A model generated the notes under the pieces. The model was not told the origin of the DNA and made no database searches. It was given only the letters and a program-made list of their open reading frames with translations. Shown in pieces: positions 48,822 through 56,835 of a stretch of 64,000 bases of DNA. The position numbers and the translations under genes were made by a program. Each line of letters opens with the position of its first letter. Positions within the stretch are counted from its first letter, which is position 1. Origin of the DNA: Pseudomonas turukhanskensis. Lineage in GTDB: Bacteria; Pseudomonadota; Gammaproteobacteria; Pseudomonadales; Pseudomonadaceae. The stretch lies in NCBI RefSeq assembly GCF_027922365.1, contig NZ_BSFN01000001.1:791994-855993 (forward strand), written 5' to 3'.

Positions 48822-49841
48822 CTATCGCGAGTCAGTCATCTTGAAAATGCCCTGCGCATTCGAGCTGTCGAAATGCAGGTCCAACTCCCCTGTCTCCTCA
48901 TCCACTTCTCGCTGAATAAATTCCACGAACGAGCCTGGCACAGTGCGCTGCACTGTCTGGCCCTGGGCGTCGATAAAGTCGCGCTGCACCTGCACGGCTT
49001 TGTAGGCGGTTTGCATCACTCGGCGTGAGCTGGAGATTTCGATGCTGTCTTTCATGGGCCGGCCGATGGTGCGCTGGTGGTCGACCACTGCTTGCAGATC
49101 GCTTACCCGGTCGGTGAGGTGGTTGAAGCGGTTGCCCTCGGTGGCAATCCAGGCCATTTCCGCGCTTTCGCTGAGCAAGGTGTGGTAGTCGCTTTCCTGG
49201 ACGCTGGCGTGCTGGCAGTCGAAGGCCTGGTGCAGCGCCGGCATCAGCTCCAGCGCGGCAGCCAGGGTGCAGTGACGGGTTTGCCGCAGGGTGCGCAGCG
49301 TGGCCTGGTGCGCCGCGGACAATGGATCGCGGCTGGTTTCACACACGCGGGTGACGGCCTGCTGAAAGCCTTCGCTGAAGCGCCCCGGGTGCAGCTCGGA
49401 CACAAAGAACTGGGCGATATCCGCCGGCAGGTCCATTTGCCGGTAGGCATAGCCGGTCATCTTCAGTTTGGTCAGCGGATAAGTGCGCACATCGGTAAAG
49501 CCCAGCGGTTCCAGCAGGCGGGTAAAGGCATGGCGACCGCGCGGCAGCTCGCCGTTTTCCGGCCAGTCGACGGTGCGGATGGCGCCGTGGTCAAACACCA
49601 CCTGGCGCCCATCCAGACGTTGTTCTTGCACATACAGGCGGCCATTGGGCACCGCTTCCACCAGCTTGTAAAACAGGCACAGGTTCAGCGCTTCGGCCAG
49701 CCAGGCGCGGTGCAGTTGGTGTTCGTTGTTGGCGAACGCGTTCAGGCCTTGGGGAATGGCGACATGGGCAAACACCCACTCGGCGGCGGCTTCACCGATG
49801 GCGGCAGTAACGAGTTGGAATAGATGAGCATCGCGGGTCAT
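48822..49841 (-). CDS. hglS: DUF1338 2-oxoadipate dioxygenase/decarboxylase (HglS-like)
   Basis: Fe(II)-dependent enzyme that converts 2-oxoadipate to D-2-hydroxyglutarate, the last committed step of the D-lysine/pipecolate route in P. putida. In this 339-residue protein the metal and substrate residues can be placed: HGAIR (His85, Arg89) matches the His-x3-Arg motif of HglS, a later histidine lies in NRFNHLTDR and a glutamate in SFVEFIQRE. It is about 100 residues shorter than the P. putida enzyme as I recall it, so exact specificity is less certain. I start at ATG 49841. The gene lies next to a LysR regulator, amaB and amaA, as in P. putida. Confidence 0.85.
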   Translation of the reverse strand: MTRDAHLFQLVTAAIGEAAAEWVFAHVAIPQGLNAFANNEHQLHRAWLAEALNLCLFYKLVEAVPNGRLYVQEQRLDGRQVVFDHGAIRTVDWPENGELPRGRHAFTRLLEPLGFTDVRTYPLTKLKMTGYAYRQMDLPADIAQFFVSELHPGRFSEGFQQAVTRVCETSRDPLSAAHQATLRTLRQTRHCTLAAALELMPALHQAFDCQHASVQESDYHTLLSESAEMAWIATEGNRFNHLTDRVSDLQAVVDHQRTIGRPMKDSIEISSSRRVMQTAYKAVQVQRDFIDAQGQTVQRTVPGSFVEFIQREVDEETGELDLHFDSSNAQGIFKMTDSR

Positions 49842-49946
49842 GACACAAACTCTGAACTGTATGCGAGCCGTTATCAGACCTTTCTGCGCTGCGCCGTACA
49901 AGCGAAAAAAACTGCCAGGTTCATTCCATAAATTCCTGTTGGCGGT

Positions 49947-50834
49947 TTATTCGATCTGCTCGTGAATCCAGCGCACAAAGTCGCGCACCTTCGGCACTTC
50001 GGCGGCGTGTTCGGCATAGGCCAGGTAGTAGGCGCTGTTGCTGGTCAGGCTGTGCTGCCAGGGAATCACCAGTTTGCCTTCGGCCAGTTCCTCCTCCACC
50101 AGAAAACGCGGCAACAAGGCCACGCCGCAACCCACCTGGGCGGCGCGAATGCACATGTAAAAACTGTCGAAACGCGGCCCGTGGTAGCTATGCTCCGTGT
50201 GCCGATCCTGGCTGTGGAACCACTCATGCCAGGCCTCGGGGCGGGTGGCGTTCTGCAGCAGTACCAGGCCAGTGAGCTCGGTGGGGTCGGTAAAGGGTTG
50301 CGCAGGCATCACGCTCGGCGCGCAGACCGGCACCATTTCTTCGCCGAACAGGCGGATGCATTCGGCGCCGGGGCGCGCACTCTGGCCGAAGTAGAACGAC
50401 ACGTCGCTGCGGCCCTGGGCCAGCTCGTCCGGCTCCACTTCGTTGGACACATCCAGGTGGATATTCGGGTGCCGCAAGCGCCAGCCCTTCAAACGCGGCA
50501 CCAGCCAGCGAGCGCCGAAGGTGGGCAGGGTGGCCACACGCAGCACTTCGGTTTCGCCGCCATACGAGCGCAGGTAGTGGGTGGACATCTCCACCTGGGT
50601 AAGAATCTTGCGCACCTCGGCCAGGTACAGCGAACCCGCTGGGGTGAGCTGCAAACTGCGTCGCACTCGGCGAAACAGCAGGTGCTGCACCACCTCCTCA
50701 AGCTGCGCCACCTGCTTGCTGACCGCACTCTGGGTCAGCGCCAATTCTTCACTGGCACGGGTAAAACTCAGGTGACGGGCCACTGCTTCAAAGCATTGCA
50801 GGGCGGTGAGCGAGGGCATATGGCGCTTGAGCAT
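49947..50834 (-). CDS. LysR-family regulator of the lysine/pipecolate cluster
   Basis: A 295-residue LTTR. N-terminal winged helix (about 8-66, ALQCFEAVARHLSFTRASEELALTQSAVSKQV) and C-terminal inducer-binding domain (about 93-290) of the GcvA-like group. It is divergent from amaB with 138 bases between and codirectional with hglS, the standard placement for a regulator that controls both flanks. The corresponding genes are PP_5259 in P. putida and AmaR in P. aeruginosa by position; inducer probably a lysine pathway intermediate. Confidence 0.88.
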   Translation of the reverse strand: MLKRHMPSLTALQCFEAVARHLSFTRASEELALTQSAVSKQVAQLEEVVQHLLFRRVRRSLQLTPAGSLYLAEVRKILTQVEMSTHYLRSYGGETEVLRVATLPTFGARWLVPRLKGWRLRHPNIHLDVSNEVEPDELAQGRSDVSFYFGQSARPGAECIRLFGEEMVPVCAPSVMPAQPFTDPTELTGLVLLQNATRPEAWHEWFHSQDRHTEHSYHGPRFDSFYMCIRAAQVGCGVALLPRFLVEEELAEGKLVIPWQHSLTSNSAYYLAYAEHAAEVPKVRDFVRWIHEQIE

Positions 50835-50863
50835 GGCGATTCGCAGGCGTTGGACGGTTTGGC

Positions 50864-50878
50864 ATTACTAAACGGAAT
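50864..50878. promoter_or_regulatory. LysR-type operator candidate
   Basis: ATTACTAAACGGAAT has ATT and AAT at its ends with a T-N11-A frame, the usual LTTR box, in the LysR-amaB divergent gap. Confidence 0.35.
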
Positions 50879-50899
50879 GATGTGTGGAGTAAAGGTCGT

Positions 50900-50928
50900 T
50901 TGTTGGCGGGCCGCCGGCCAGCTATTAC
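50900..50928 (+). promoter_or_regulatory. amaB promoter candidate
   Basis: TTGTTG (50900-50905) and TATTAC (50923-50928) are 17 bases apart. The operator candidate lies 22 bases upstream of the -35, the usual place for a LysR activator. Confidence 0.4.
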
Positions 50929-50972
50929 TGCTGCCATTGAATTCACCCCGTTCTGTCAAAGGTGCTGAACAC

Positions 50973-52463
50973 ATGGTTGCTGCATTGCTGAATAAACTGG
51001 GCGTTGCCCCATCGAGTTATCAACAGGGCGCCCACGGCGTTTTCTCTCCCATTGATGGCAGCCAGATTGGCTCGGTGCAGTTGCAAGACGCCGCTTCGGT
51101 GCAGGCCCAGATCGGCAAGGCCGAAACCGCTTTTCAAGCCTGGCGCCAGGTGCCGGCACCGCGTCGCGGTGAGTTGATCCGCCTGTTCGGCGAAGCGCTG
51201 CGCGCCAACAAGGCCGAGCTGGGCGAGCTGGTGTCGTGGGAAGCCGGCAAGATCACCCAGGAAGGCCTGGGTGAAGTGCAGGAAATGATCGATATCTGCG
51301 ACTTCGCCGTTGGCCTCTCGCGCCAGCTCTACGGCCTGACCATCGCCTCCGAGCGCCCCGGCCACCATATGCGTGAAACCTGGCACCCGCTGGGCGTGGT
51401 CGGCGTGATCAGCGCCTTCAACTTCCCGGTGGCGGTGTGGGCGTGGAACACCACGCTGGCGCTGGTGTGCGGCAACTCCGTGGTGTGGAAGCCGTCTGAG
51501 AAAACCCCGCTGACCGCGCTGGCCTGCCAGGCCTTGTTCGAAAGCGTGGCCAAGCAGTTCAGCGATGCCCCGGCCAATTTGAGCCAAGTGATTATCGGCG
51601 CCCGCGAAGCCGGCGAAGCGCTGGTGCAGGACAGCCGCGTGGCGTTGGTGAGCGCCACCGGCAGTACCCGCATGGGCCGCGAAGTGGCGCCGGTGGTAGC
51701 GGCGCGTTTCGCCCGTTCCATTCTGGAGCTGGGCGGTAACAACGCCATGATTCTGGCCCCCAGCGCCGACCTCGATCTGGCCGTGCGCGGCATTTTGTTC
51801 AGTGCCATCGGCACCGCCGGCCAGCGCTGCACCACATTGCGCCGGCTGATTGCCCACGAATCGGTCAAAGACGAGATCGTCAGCCGCCTGAAAACCGCTT
51901 ACGCCAAAGTGCGCATTGGTCATCCGCTGGAAGGCAACCTGGTCGGCCCGCTGATCGACAAGCAAGGCTTTGACGGCATGCAGGCGGCGCTGTGCCAGGC
52001 CGAACAGGAAGGCGGCACTGTGTTCGGTGGCACGCGCCAACTCGAAGATAAGTTCCCCAACGCCTACTACGTCGCGCCGGCCATCGTCGAGATGCCCGAG
52101 CAAAGCGCCGTGGTGCGCCATGAAACCTTCGCGCCCATCCTCTATGTGCTCGGTTACAGCGACTTTGCCGATGCCCTCAAGCTTAACAACGACGTGCCGC
52201 AGGGCTTGTCGTCCTGCATCTTCACCACCGATGTGCGTGAGGCAGAGATGTTTATGTCGGCGGTGGGCAGCGACTGCGGCATTGCCAACGTAAACATCGG
52301 CCCGAGCGGTGCCGAAATTGGCGGCGCCTTTGGCGGCGAGAAGGAAACCGGGGGCGGCCGTGAGTCGGGCTCGGATGCGTGGCGCGCGTATATGCGTCGG
52401 CAGACCAATACCGTCAATTACTCGCGCGAGTTGCCGCTCGCTCAGGGCATCACCTTCGATTGA
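50973..52463 (+). CDS. amaB: Delta1-piperideine-6-carboxylate / 2-aminoadipate semialdehyde dehydrogenase AmaB
   Basis: NAD(P)-dependent aldehyde dehydrogenase that oxidises L-2-aminoadipate 6-semialdehyde to L-2-aminoadipate. The 496-residue protein has the general-base Glu in RSILELGGNNA (about 254), the nucleophilic Cys in TAGQRCTT (about 287) and the FNFPVAVWAWN cofactor segment, which identify the ALDH7 family. ATG 50973 is in a frame that is open far upstream, but that part is antisense to the LysR gene and not coding. The order hglS-lysR-amaB-amaA matches P. putida PP_5257-PP_5260. Confidence 0.93.
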   Translation: MVAALLNKLGVAPSSYQQGAHGVFSPIDGSQIGSVQLQDAASVQAQIGKAETAFQAWRQVPAPRRGELIRLFGEALRANKAELGELVSWEAGKITQEGLGEVQEMIDICDFAVGLSRQLYGLTIASERPGHHMRETWHPLGVVGVISAFNFPVAVWAWNTTLALVCGNSVVWKPSEKTPLTALACQALFESVAKQFSDAPANLSQVIIGAREAGEALVQDSRVALVSATGSTRMGREVAPVVAARFARSILELGGNNAMILAPSADLDLAVRGILFSAIGTAGQRCTTLRRLIAHESVKDEIVSRLKTAYAKVRIGHPLEGNLVGPLIDKQGFDGMQAALCQAEQEGGTVFGGTRQLEDKFPNAYYVAPAIVEMPEQSAVVRHETFAPILYVLGYSDFADALKLNNDVPQGLSSCIFTTDVREAEMFMSAVGSDCGIANVNIGPSGAEIGGAFGGEKETGGGRESGSDAWRAYMRRQTNTVNYSRELPLAQGITFD

Positions 52464-52467
52464 TGCC

Positions 52468-52550
52468 GTAGGAGCCAGGGGGCGGCCATCCGATTGCTGG
52501 CGAATGCCGCGACGCGTTGTAGATCGCTTCGCGAGCAAGCTCGCTCCTAC
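52468..52550. repeat. GTAGGAGC-type REP pair between amaB and amaA
   Basis: GTAGGAGCCAGG.. at 52468 and the inverted GCGAGCAAGCTCGCTCCTAC ending at 52550. It begins 5 bases after the amaB stop. Confidence 0.75.
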
Positions 52551-52567
52551 GGCGGGCGTGCTTTTTT

Positions 52568-52590
52568 GTAGGAGCCAGCTTGCTGGCGAA
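52568..52590 (+). repeat. Unpaired GTAGGAGC-type REP
   Basis: GTAGGAGCCAGCTTGCTGGCGAA, a single third REP, ending 48 bases before the amaA start. Confidence 0.75.
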
Positions 52591-52637
52591 TGGGGTGCTG
52601 CGCAGTTGCTTGGGTTTCCTTCGCGTGGGGTCTGGTT

Positions 52638-53921
52638 ATGCCGTTGAAGCAATCGTGTTTGTGGGAAGAGCTAACGCCGCAGCGGCCGAAGGCCGAGGCG
52701 TTGGCGGGTGATCTAAAGGTTGATGTCTGTGTTATCGGCGCCGGCTTCACCGGCTTATCCACAGCCCTGCATTTGCTGGAGCAGGGCAAGCGTGTGGCGA
52801 TTGTTGAGGCCCATGAAACCGGCCACGGTGGCTCCGGGCGCAATGTCGGGCTGGTGAATGCCGGCATGTGGATTGCCCCGGACGACGTCGAAGCCGGGCT
52901 TGGCCAGGCGGTCGGCAGCAAGCTGGTGGCCGAGATGGGCAATGCGCCCTCCTTGGTGTTTTCGCTTATCGACCGCTACGAAATCGACTGCCAGGCCAAG
53001 CGCCACGGCACTTTGCACATGGCCCACAACGCCAGCGGCACGGCCGACCTGCAAAGCCGCTGCGCCCAATGGGTGCGCCGTGGTGCGCCAGTGGAAATGA
53101 TTACTGGCGCCGCCTGCCATGCCGCCACCGGCACCAAGCGTATCGATGCCGCCTTGCTTGATCGCCGCGCCGGCACGCTCAACCCCATGGCGTATGTCAG
53201 CGGGTTGGCCAAGGCGGTGGTGGGGCTGGGTGGTTTGCTTTATCACCACTCGCCCGTCAGCCGGCTGGAGCGTCAGGGCACCGATTGGCTGGTGGCAACG
53301 CCTATGGGCGTGGTCACGGCAGAGAAGGTGGTGCTGGCCTCCAATGCCTATACCGAAGGCGAATGGACTGAGTTGCGGCGTAACTTTTTCCCCGGCAGCT
53401 ATTACCAGGTGGCCTCCGTGCCGCTAAGTGGTGAAGCCGCCGAGGCCATTTTGCCGGGCGGTGAAGGCTCGTGGGACACCCGTCAGGTGCTCAGCAGCAT
53501 TCGTCGTGATGCCGAAGGGCGTCTGTTACTGGGCAGCCTGGGGAGTGCGGCGAACAAACCGCTGTGGGCCGTGCGGGCCTGGGCTGATCGCATTCAGCAG
53601 TTCTACTTTCCGCAGTTGGGCAAGGTGCAATGGCAAAGCACCTGGACTGGCACCATCGCCTTTACCCCCGACCACCTGATGCGCCTGTTCGAGCCGGCGC
53701 CGGGGCTGGTGGCTGTTACCGGTTACAACGGCCGGGGCGTCACCACCGGCACCGCCGTGGGGCGTGCGTTTGCCAACTACCTGCTCACCGGCTCGCGCGA
53801 GGCATTGCCGATGCCGTTCCAGCCCATGGACGGCATCAGCGCGCCGGGGCTGCGCAGCGGGCTGTATGAGTTGGGGTTCTCGCTGTACCACGCCGGGCAG
53901 TGCCTACGTGTCGTGATCTAA
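52638..53921 (+). CDS. amaA: L-pipecolate oxidase AmaA (FAD-dependent oxidoreductase)
   Basis: DadA/GlpD-like flavoprotein that oxidises L-pipecolate to Delta1-piperideine-6-carboxylate, which hydrolyses to the AmaB substrate. The 427-residue protein has the FAD Rossmann motif VCVIGAGFTGLSTALHLLE (about 30-48) and HGGSGRNVGLVNAG, and the C-terminal VTGYNGRGVTTGTA flavin-contact segment. I start at ATG 52638; an in-frame start at 52590 lies in REP sequence. A perfect 9-base DnaA box (52755) inside this gene is in coding sequence and probably chance. Confidence 0.9.
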   Translation: MPLKQSCLWEELTPQRPKAEALAGDLKVDVCVIGAGFTGLSTALHLLEQGKRVAIVEAHETGHGGSGRNVGLVNAGMWIAPDDVEAGLGQAVGSKLVAEMGNAPSLVFSLIDRYEIDCQAKRHGTLHMAHNASGTADLQSRCAQWVRRGAPVEMITGAACHAATGTKRIDAALLDRRAGTLNPMAYVSGLAKAVVGLGGLLYHHSPVSRLERQGTDWLVATPMGVVTAEKVVLASNAYTEGEWTELRRNFFPGSYYQVASVPLSGEAAEAILPGGEGSWDTRQVLSSIRRDAEGRLLLGSLGSAANKPLWAVRAWADRIQQFYFPQLGKVQWQSTWTGTIAFTPDHLMRLFEPAPGLVAVTGYNGRGVTTGTAVGRAFANYLLTGSREALPMPFQPMDGISAPGLRSGLYELGFSLYHAGQCLRVVI

Positions 53922-53940
53922 ACGCCGATGTCGCGTGGAT

Positions 53941-54057
53941 GTAGGGCGAATATCCGCGCAGCGGATATCCGCCGTTCTATCCAATGTGCGCGCCCAAAGT
54001 GCGCGCGATTCAAGCCCGTGAATCGGCGGATATCGCCCGCGGCGATATTCGCCCTAC
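53941..54057. repeat. Family 1 palindromic doublet, long form
   Basis: Left hairpin GGCGAATATCCGC-GCA-GCGGATATCCGCC; right hairpin GGCGGATATCGCC-CGC-GGCGATATTCGCC; ends GTAGGG and CCCTAC. The spacer is longer than in other copies and contains its own inverted repeat, GTGCGCGCCC..AAAGTGCGCGC. Confidence 0.85.
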
Positions 54058-54162
54058 GCCGCCGCACCATCGGTTTGCACCCAACCAGTACAGCTATGGG
54101 CTCTTTTTCGTCGTAAATGCGACCCCCTTCGCGCAATCCTCAATCCCTGCACTAGCCTGTAT

Positions 54163-54200
54163 TGGTGCGCGTGCCAGTGATTTGCGCACCAGCGGTGTGC
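54163..54200. promoter_or_regulatory. NtrC-like enhancer candidate upstream of the transporter operon
   Basis: GCACCAGCGGTGTGC (54186-54200) matches the NtrC consensus GCACCA-N3-TGGTGC at 13 of 15 positions by my alignment, and an extra TGGTGC half-site is at 54163-54168. It is about 200 bases upstream of a sigma-54 promoter. Confidence 0.4.
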
Positions 54201-54285
54201 ACTTCGGTGACAAGTACAGTTACGACGAGTTGCTCCGATTGGGGTGGCTGGTTGCTATTGCCCGATCGTTAGGTTGCTCTTTATT

Positions 54286-54334
54286 TTCGCAAAAGGTTGC
54301 ACCTTGTGATTTTGTTGGGTTGCACCTCTGCGAA
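54286..54334. promoter_or_regulatory. Operator-like repeats GGTTGCACCT
   Basis: Two direct copies of GGTTGCACCT (54295-54304 and 54318-54327), 23 bases apart, are flanked by TTCGCA and TGCGAA in inverted orientation. No regulator is assigned. Confidence 0.4.
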
Positions 54335-54396
54335 GTAGGGCCTTTCCAAACCGTCTGTAGGTTCATTGGAAGTTTTTTTGGCGGTTTAAAAATGTG

Positions 54397-54412
54397 TGGC
54401 ACGCCGCTTGCT
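54397..54412 (+). promoter_or_regulatory. Consensus sigma-54 promoter of the transporter operon
   Basis: TGGCACGCCGCTTGCT matches the consensus TGGCACG-N4-TTGCW at every fixed position with correct GG-N10-GC spacing. It lies 44 bases upstream of the binding-protein start. Confidence 0.8.
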
Positions 54413-54455
54413 CAACCATCTGCGCCTTCACATAACCCCTCAGGAGCAAAACTCC

Positions 54456-55580
54456 ATGCCTCACAAGAAAACTTTTAAGAAAGGTATTCTGGCGTTCGCG
54501 GTTGCCAGTGCTATGAGCATGACTTCCGTAGCCTTTGCCGACGTGGTTATCGGCGTAGCCGGCCCAATGACCGGTGGTAACGCTGCTTTTGGTGAGCAGC
54601 TGTGGAAAGGCGCCGAGCAAGCCGCGGCGGATATCAACGCTGCCGGTGGTATCAACGGTGAGCAAATCAAACTGGTCAAAGGCGACGACGCCTGCGAGCC
54701 GAAACAGGCCGTAGCCGTTGCCAACCGTCTGGTTGACTCGGACAAGGCAGTCGCCGTAATCGGCCACTTCTGCTCCTCGTCCACCATTCCCGCTTCCGAG
54801 GTGTATGACGAAGCCGGCATCATTTCCATTACCCCAGCGTCCACCAACCCGACTGTTACCGAGCGCGGCCTGTCTGGCGAGTTCCGTATCTGCGGTCGTG
54901 ACGACCAGCAAGGCGTGGTGGCCGGCGACTACATCGTCGACAAACTGAAGCTGAGCAAAGTCGCGATCATTCACGACAAAGACACCTACGGCCAAGGCCT
55001 GGCAGACGCCACCAAAGCCCAGCTCAACAAGCGCGGTGTGAAGGAAGTGCTGTACGAAGGCCTGACCCGTGGCGAGAAAGACTTCAACGCCCTGGTCACC
55101 AAAATCCGTTCCGCCGGTGCTGAAGTGGTCTACTTCGGTGGCCTGCACGCTGAAGCCGGTCCTCTGGTTCGTCAGCTGCGCGAACAAGGCTCGACTGCTC
55201 TGTTCATCTCCGGTGACGGCATCGTGACCGACGAGCTGGTAACCACTGCCGGTGGTGCGCAATACACCAAAGGCGTGCTGATGACCTTCGGCGCCGACCC
55301 ACGCAACATCGCTGACGGCAAGCCAGTCATCGAGAAATTCCGCGCCAATGGCTATGAGCCAGAAGGCTACACCCTGTACTCCTACGCTGCCCTGCAAGCA
55401 GTCGCTGCCGCCTTCACCGGCATCAAAGGCACCGACGGCGCCAAAGCCAGCGCGTGGCTGAAAGCCAACCCGGTCAAAACCGTAATGGGCTCCAAAGAGT
55501 GGGACAAGAAAGGCGACCTGAAAGTCTCCGACTACGTGATGTACGAGTGGGATGACAAAGGTAAATACCACCAGCAGTAA
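54456..55580 (+). CDS. livK: LivK/BraC-like periplasmic amino acid-binding protein
   Basis: Type I periplasmic binding protein of 374 residues for a hydrophobic, branched-chain or related amino acid. Signal peptide about 1-24 (ends AFA); the mature protein starts DVVIGVAGPMTGGNAAFGEQ, with a cysteine pair near DDACEP and GHFCSSS and the STNPTVTERG ligand segment. ATG 54456 has CAGGAG at 54441-54446. First gene of a five-gene ABC operon that corresponds by order to PA4913-PA4909. The lysine-catabolic neighbours raise the possibility that the ligand is lysine or a pathway compound rather than leucine. Confidence 0.9.
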   Translation: MPHKKTFKKGILAFAVASAMSMTSVAFADVVIGVAGPMTGGNAAFGEQLWKGAEQAAADINAAGGINGEQIKLVKGDDACEPKQAVAVANRLVDSDKAVAVIGHFCSSSTIPASEVYDEAGIISITPASTNPTVTERGLSGEFRICGRDDQQGVVAGDYIVDKLKLSKVAIIHDKDTYGQGLADATKAQLNKRGVKEVLYEGLTRGEKDFNALVTKIRSAGAEVVYFGGLHAEAGPLVRQLREQGSTALFISGDGIVTDELVTTAGGAQYTKGVLMTFGADPRNIADGKPVIEKFRANGYEPEGYTLYSYAALQAVAAAFTGIKGTDGAKASAWLKANPVKTVMGSKEWDKKGDLKVSDYVMYEWDDKGKYHQQ

Positions 55581-55746
55581 TCCGTGGTCTGTGTGGCTGA
55601 TTCGAGCATTCAATTTCGGCGCCAGGCATCGCCATACTGGGTTGCCGCTCCTTGCCGTAGCGGTGCTACGACGCGTCGCGGCGCCTTGTTTGGCAATGCC
55701 TGGCACTCGAACTTGAACGCACGAATCAGCCGTACAGACCACCGCT
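55581..55746. repeat. Large stem-loop directly after livK (about 163 bases)
   Basis: Arms of about 52 bases (55582-55633 and 55692-55744) pair almost throughout; conserved blocks are GTGGTCTGT, GGCTGATTCG, TTCAA and GCCAGGCAT with their complements. The centre has GTAGCGGTGCTAC and CGACGCGTCG palindromes. It begins at the first base after the livK stop and would fold in the livK-livH mRNA, which could stabilise the livK part. Confidence 0.75.
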
Positions 55747-55748
55747 CG

Positions 55749-55788
55749 GCTAACCGCCCATGTACTTACCAGTACCTGGGCGATTAGT
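55749..55788 (+). other. Second hairpin in the livK-livH gap
   Basis: CGCCCA-T-GTAC and GTAC-C-TGGGCG pair around TTACCA, and CTAA/TTAG extends the stem. Confidence 0.65.
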
Positions 55789-55817
55789 GCTTCTGGGACT
55801 GCTGGTTGTAAAAGCTG

Positions 55818-55835
55818 CGTTACCCTCGGGTAACG
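55818..55835 (+). terminator. Attenuator-like hairpin before livH
   Basis: CGTTACC and GGTAACG form a perfect 7-bp stem with a CTCG loop, followed by TTT. With the two hairpins upstream it would reduce expression of the membrane genes relative to livK. The T-run is short, so it is a weak terminator at best. Confidence 0.45.
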
Positions 55836-55917
55836 TTTGGCTCAGCAGTACCCGTCTATCACTAGAGGCGGCAGGCCGAACCCCAAGGCACTGACCCCAA
55901 CAGACGAGACTGCGTCA

Positions 55918-56832
<915 letters not shown>

Positions 56833-56835
56833 GCC

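Noticed and set aside
52755..52763. Perfect DnaA box TTATCCACA inside amaA
   Set aside because: Single copy in a coding sequence, opposite in orientation to the array; close to chance expectation for the window.
54363..55742. 459-residue frame antisense to livK
   Set aside because: Its N-terminal part comes from the stem-loop and mirrors a plus-strand frame there; the rest is the livK shadow.
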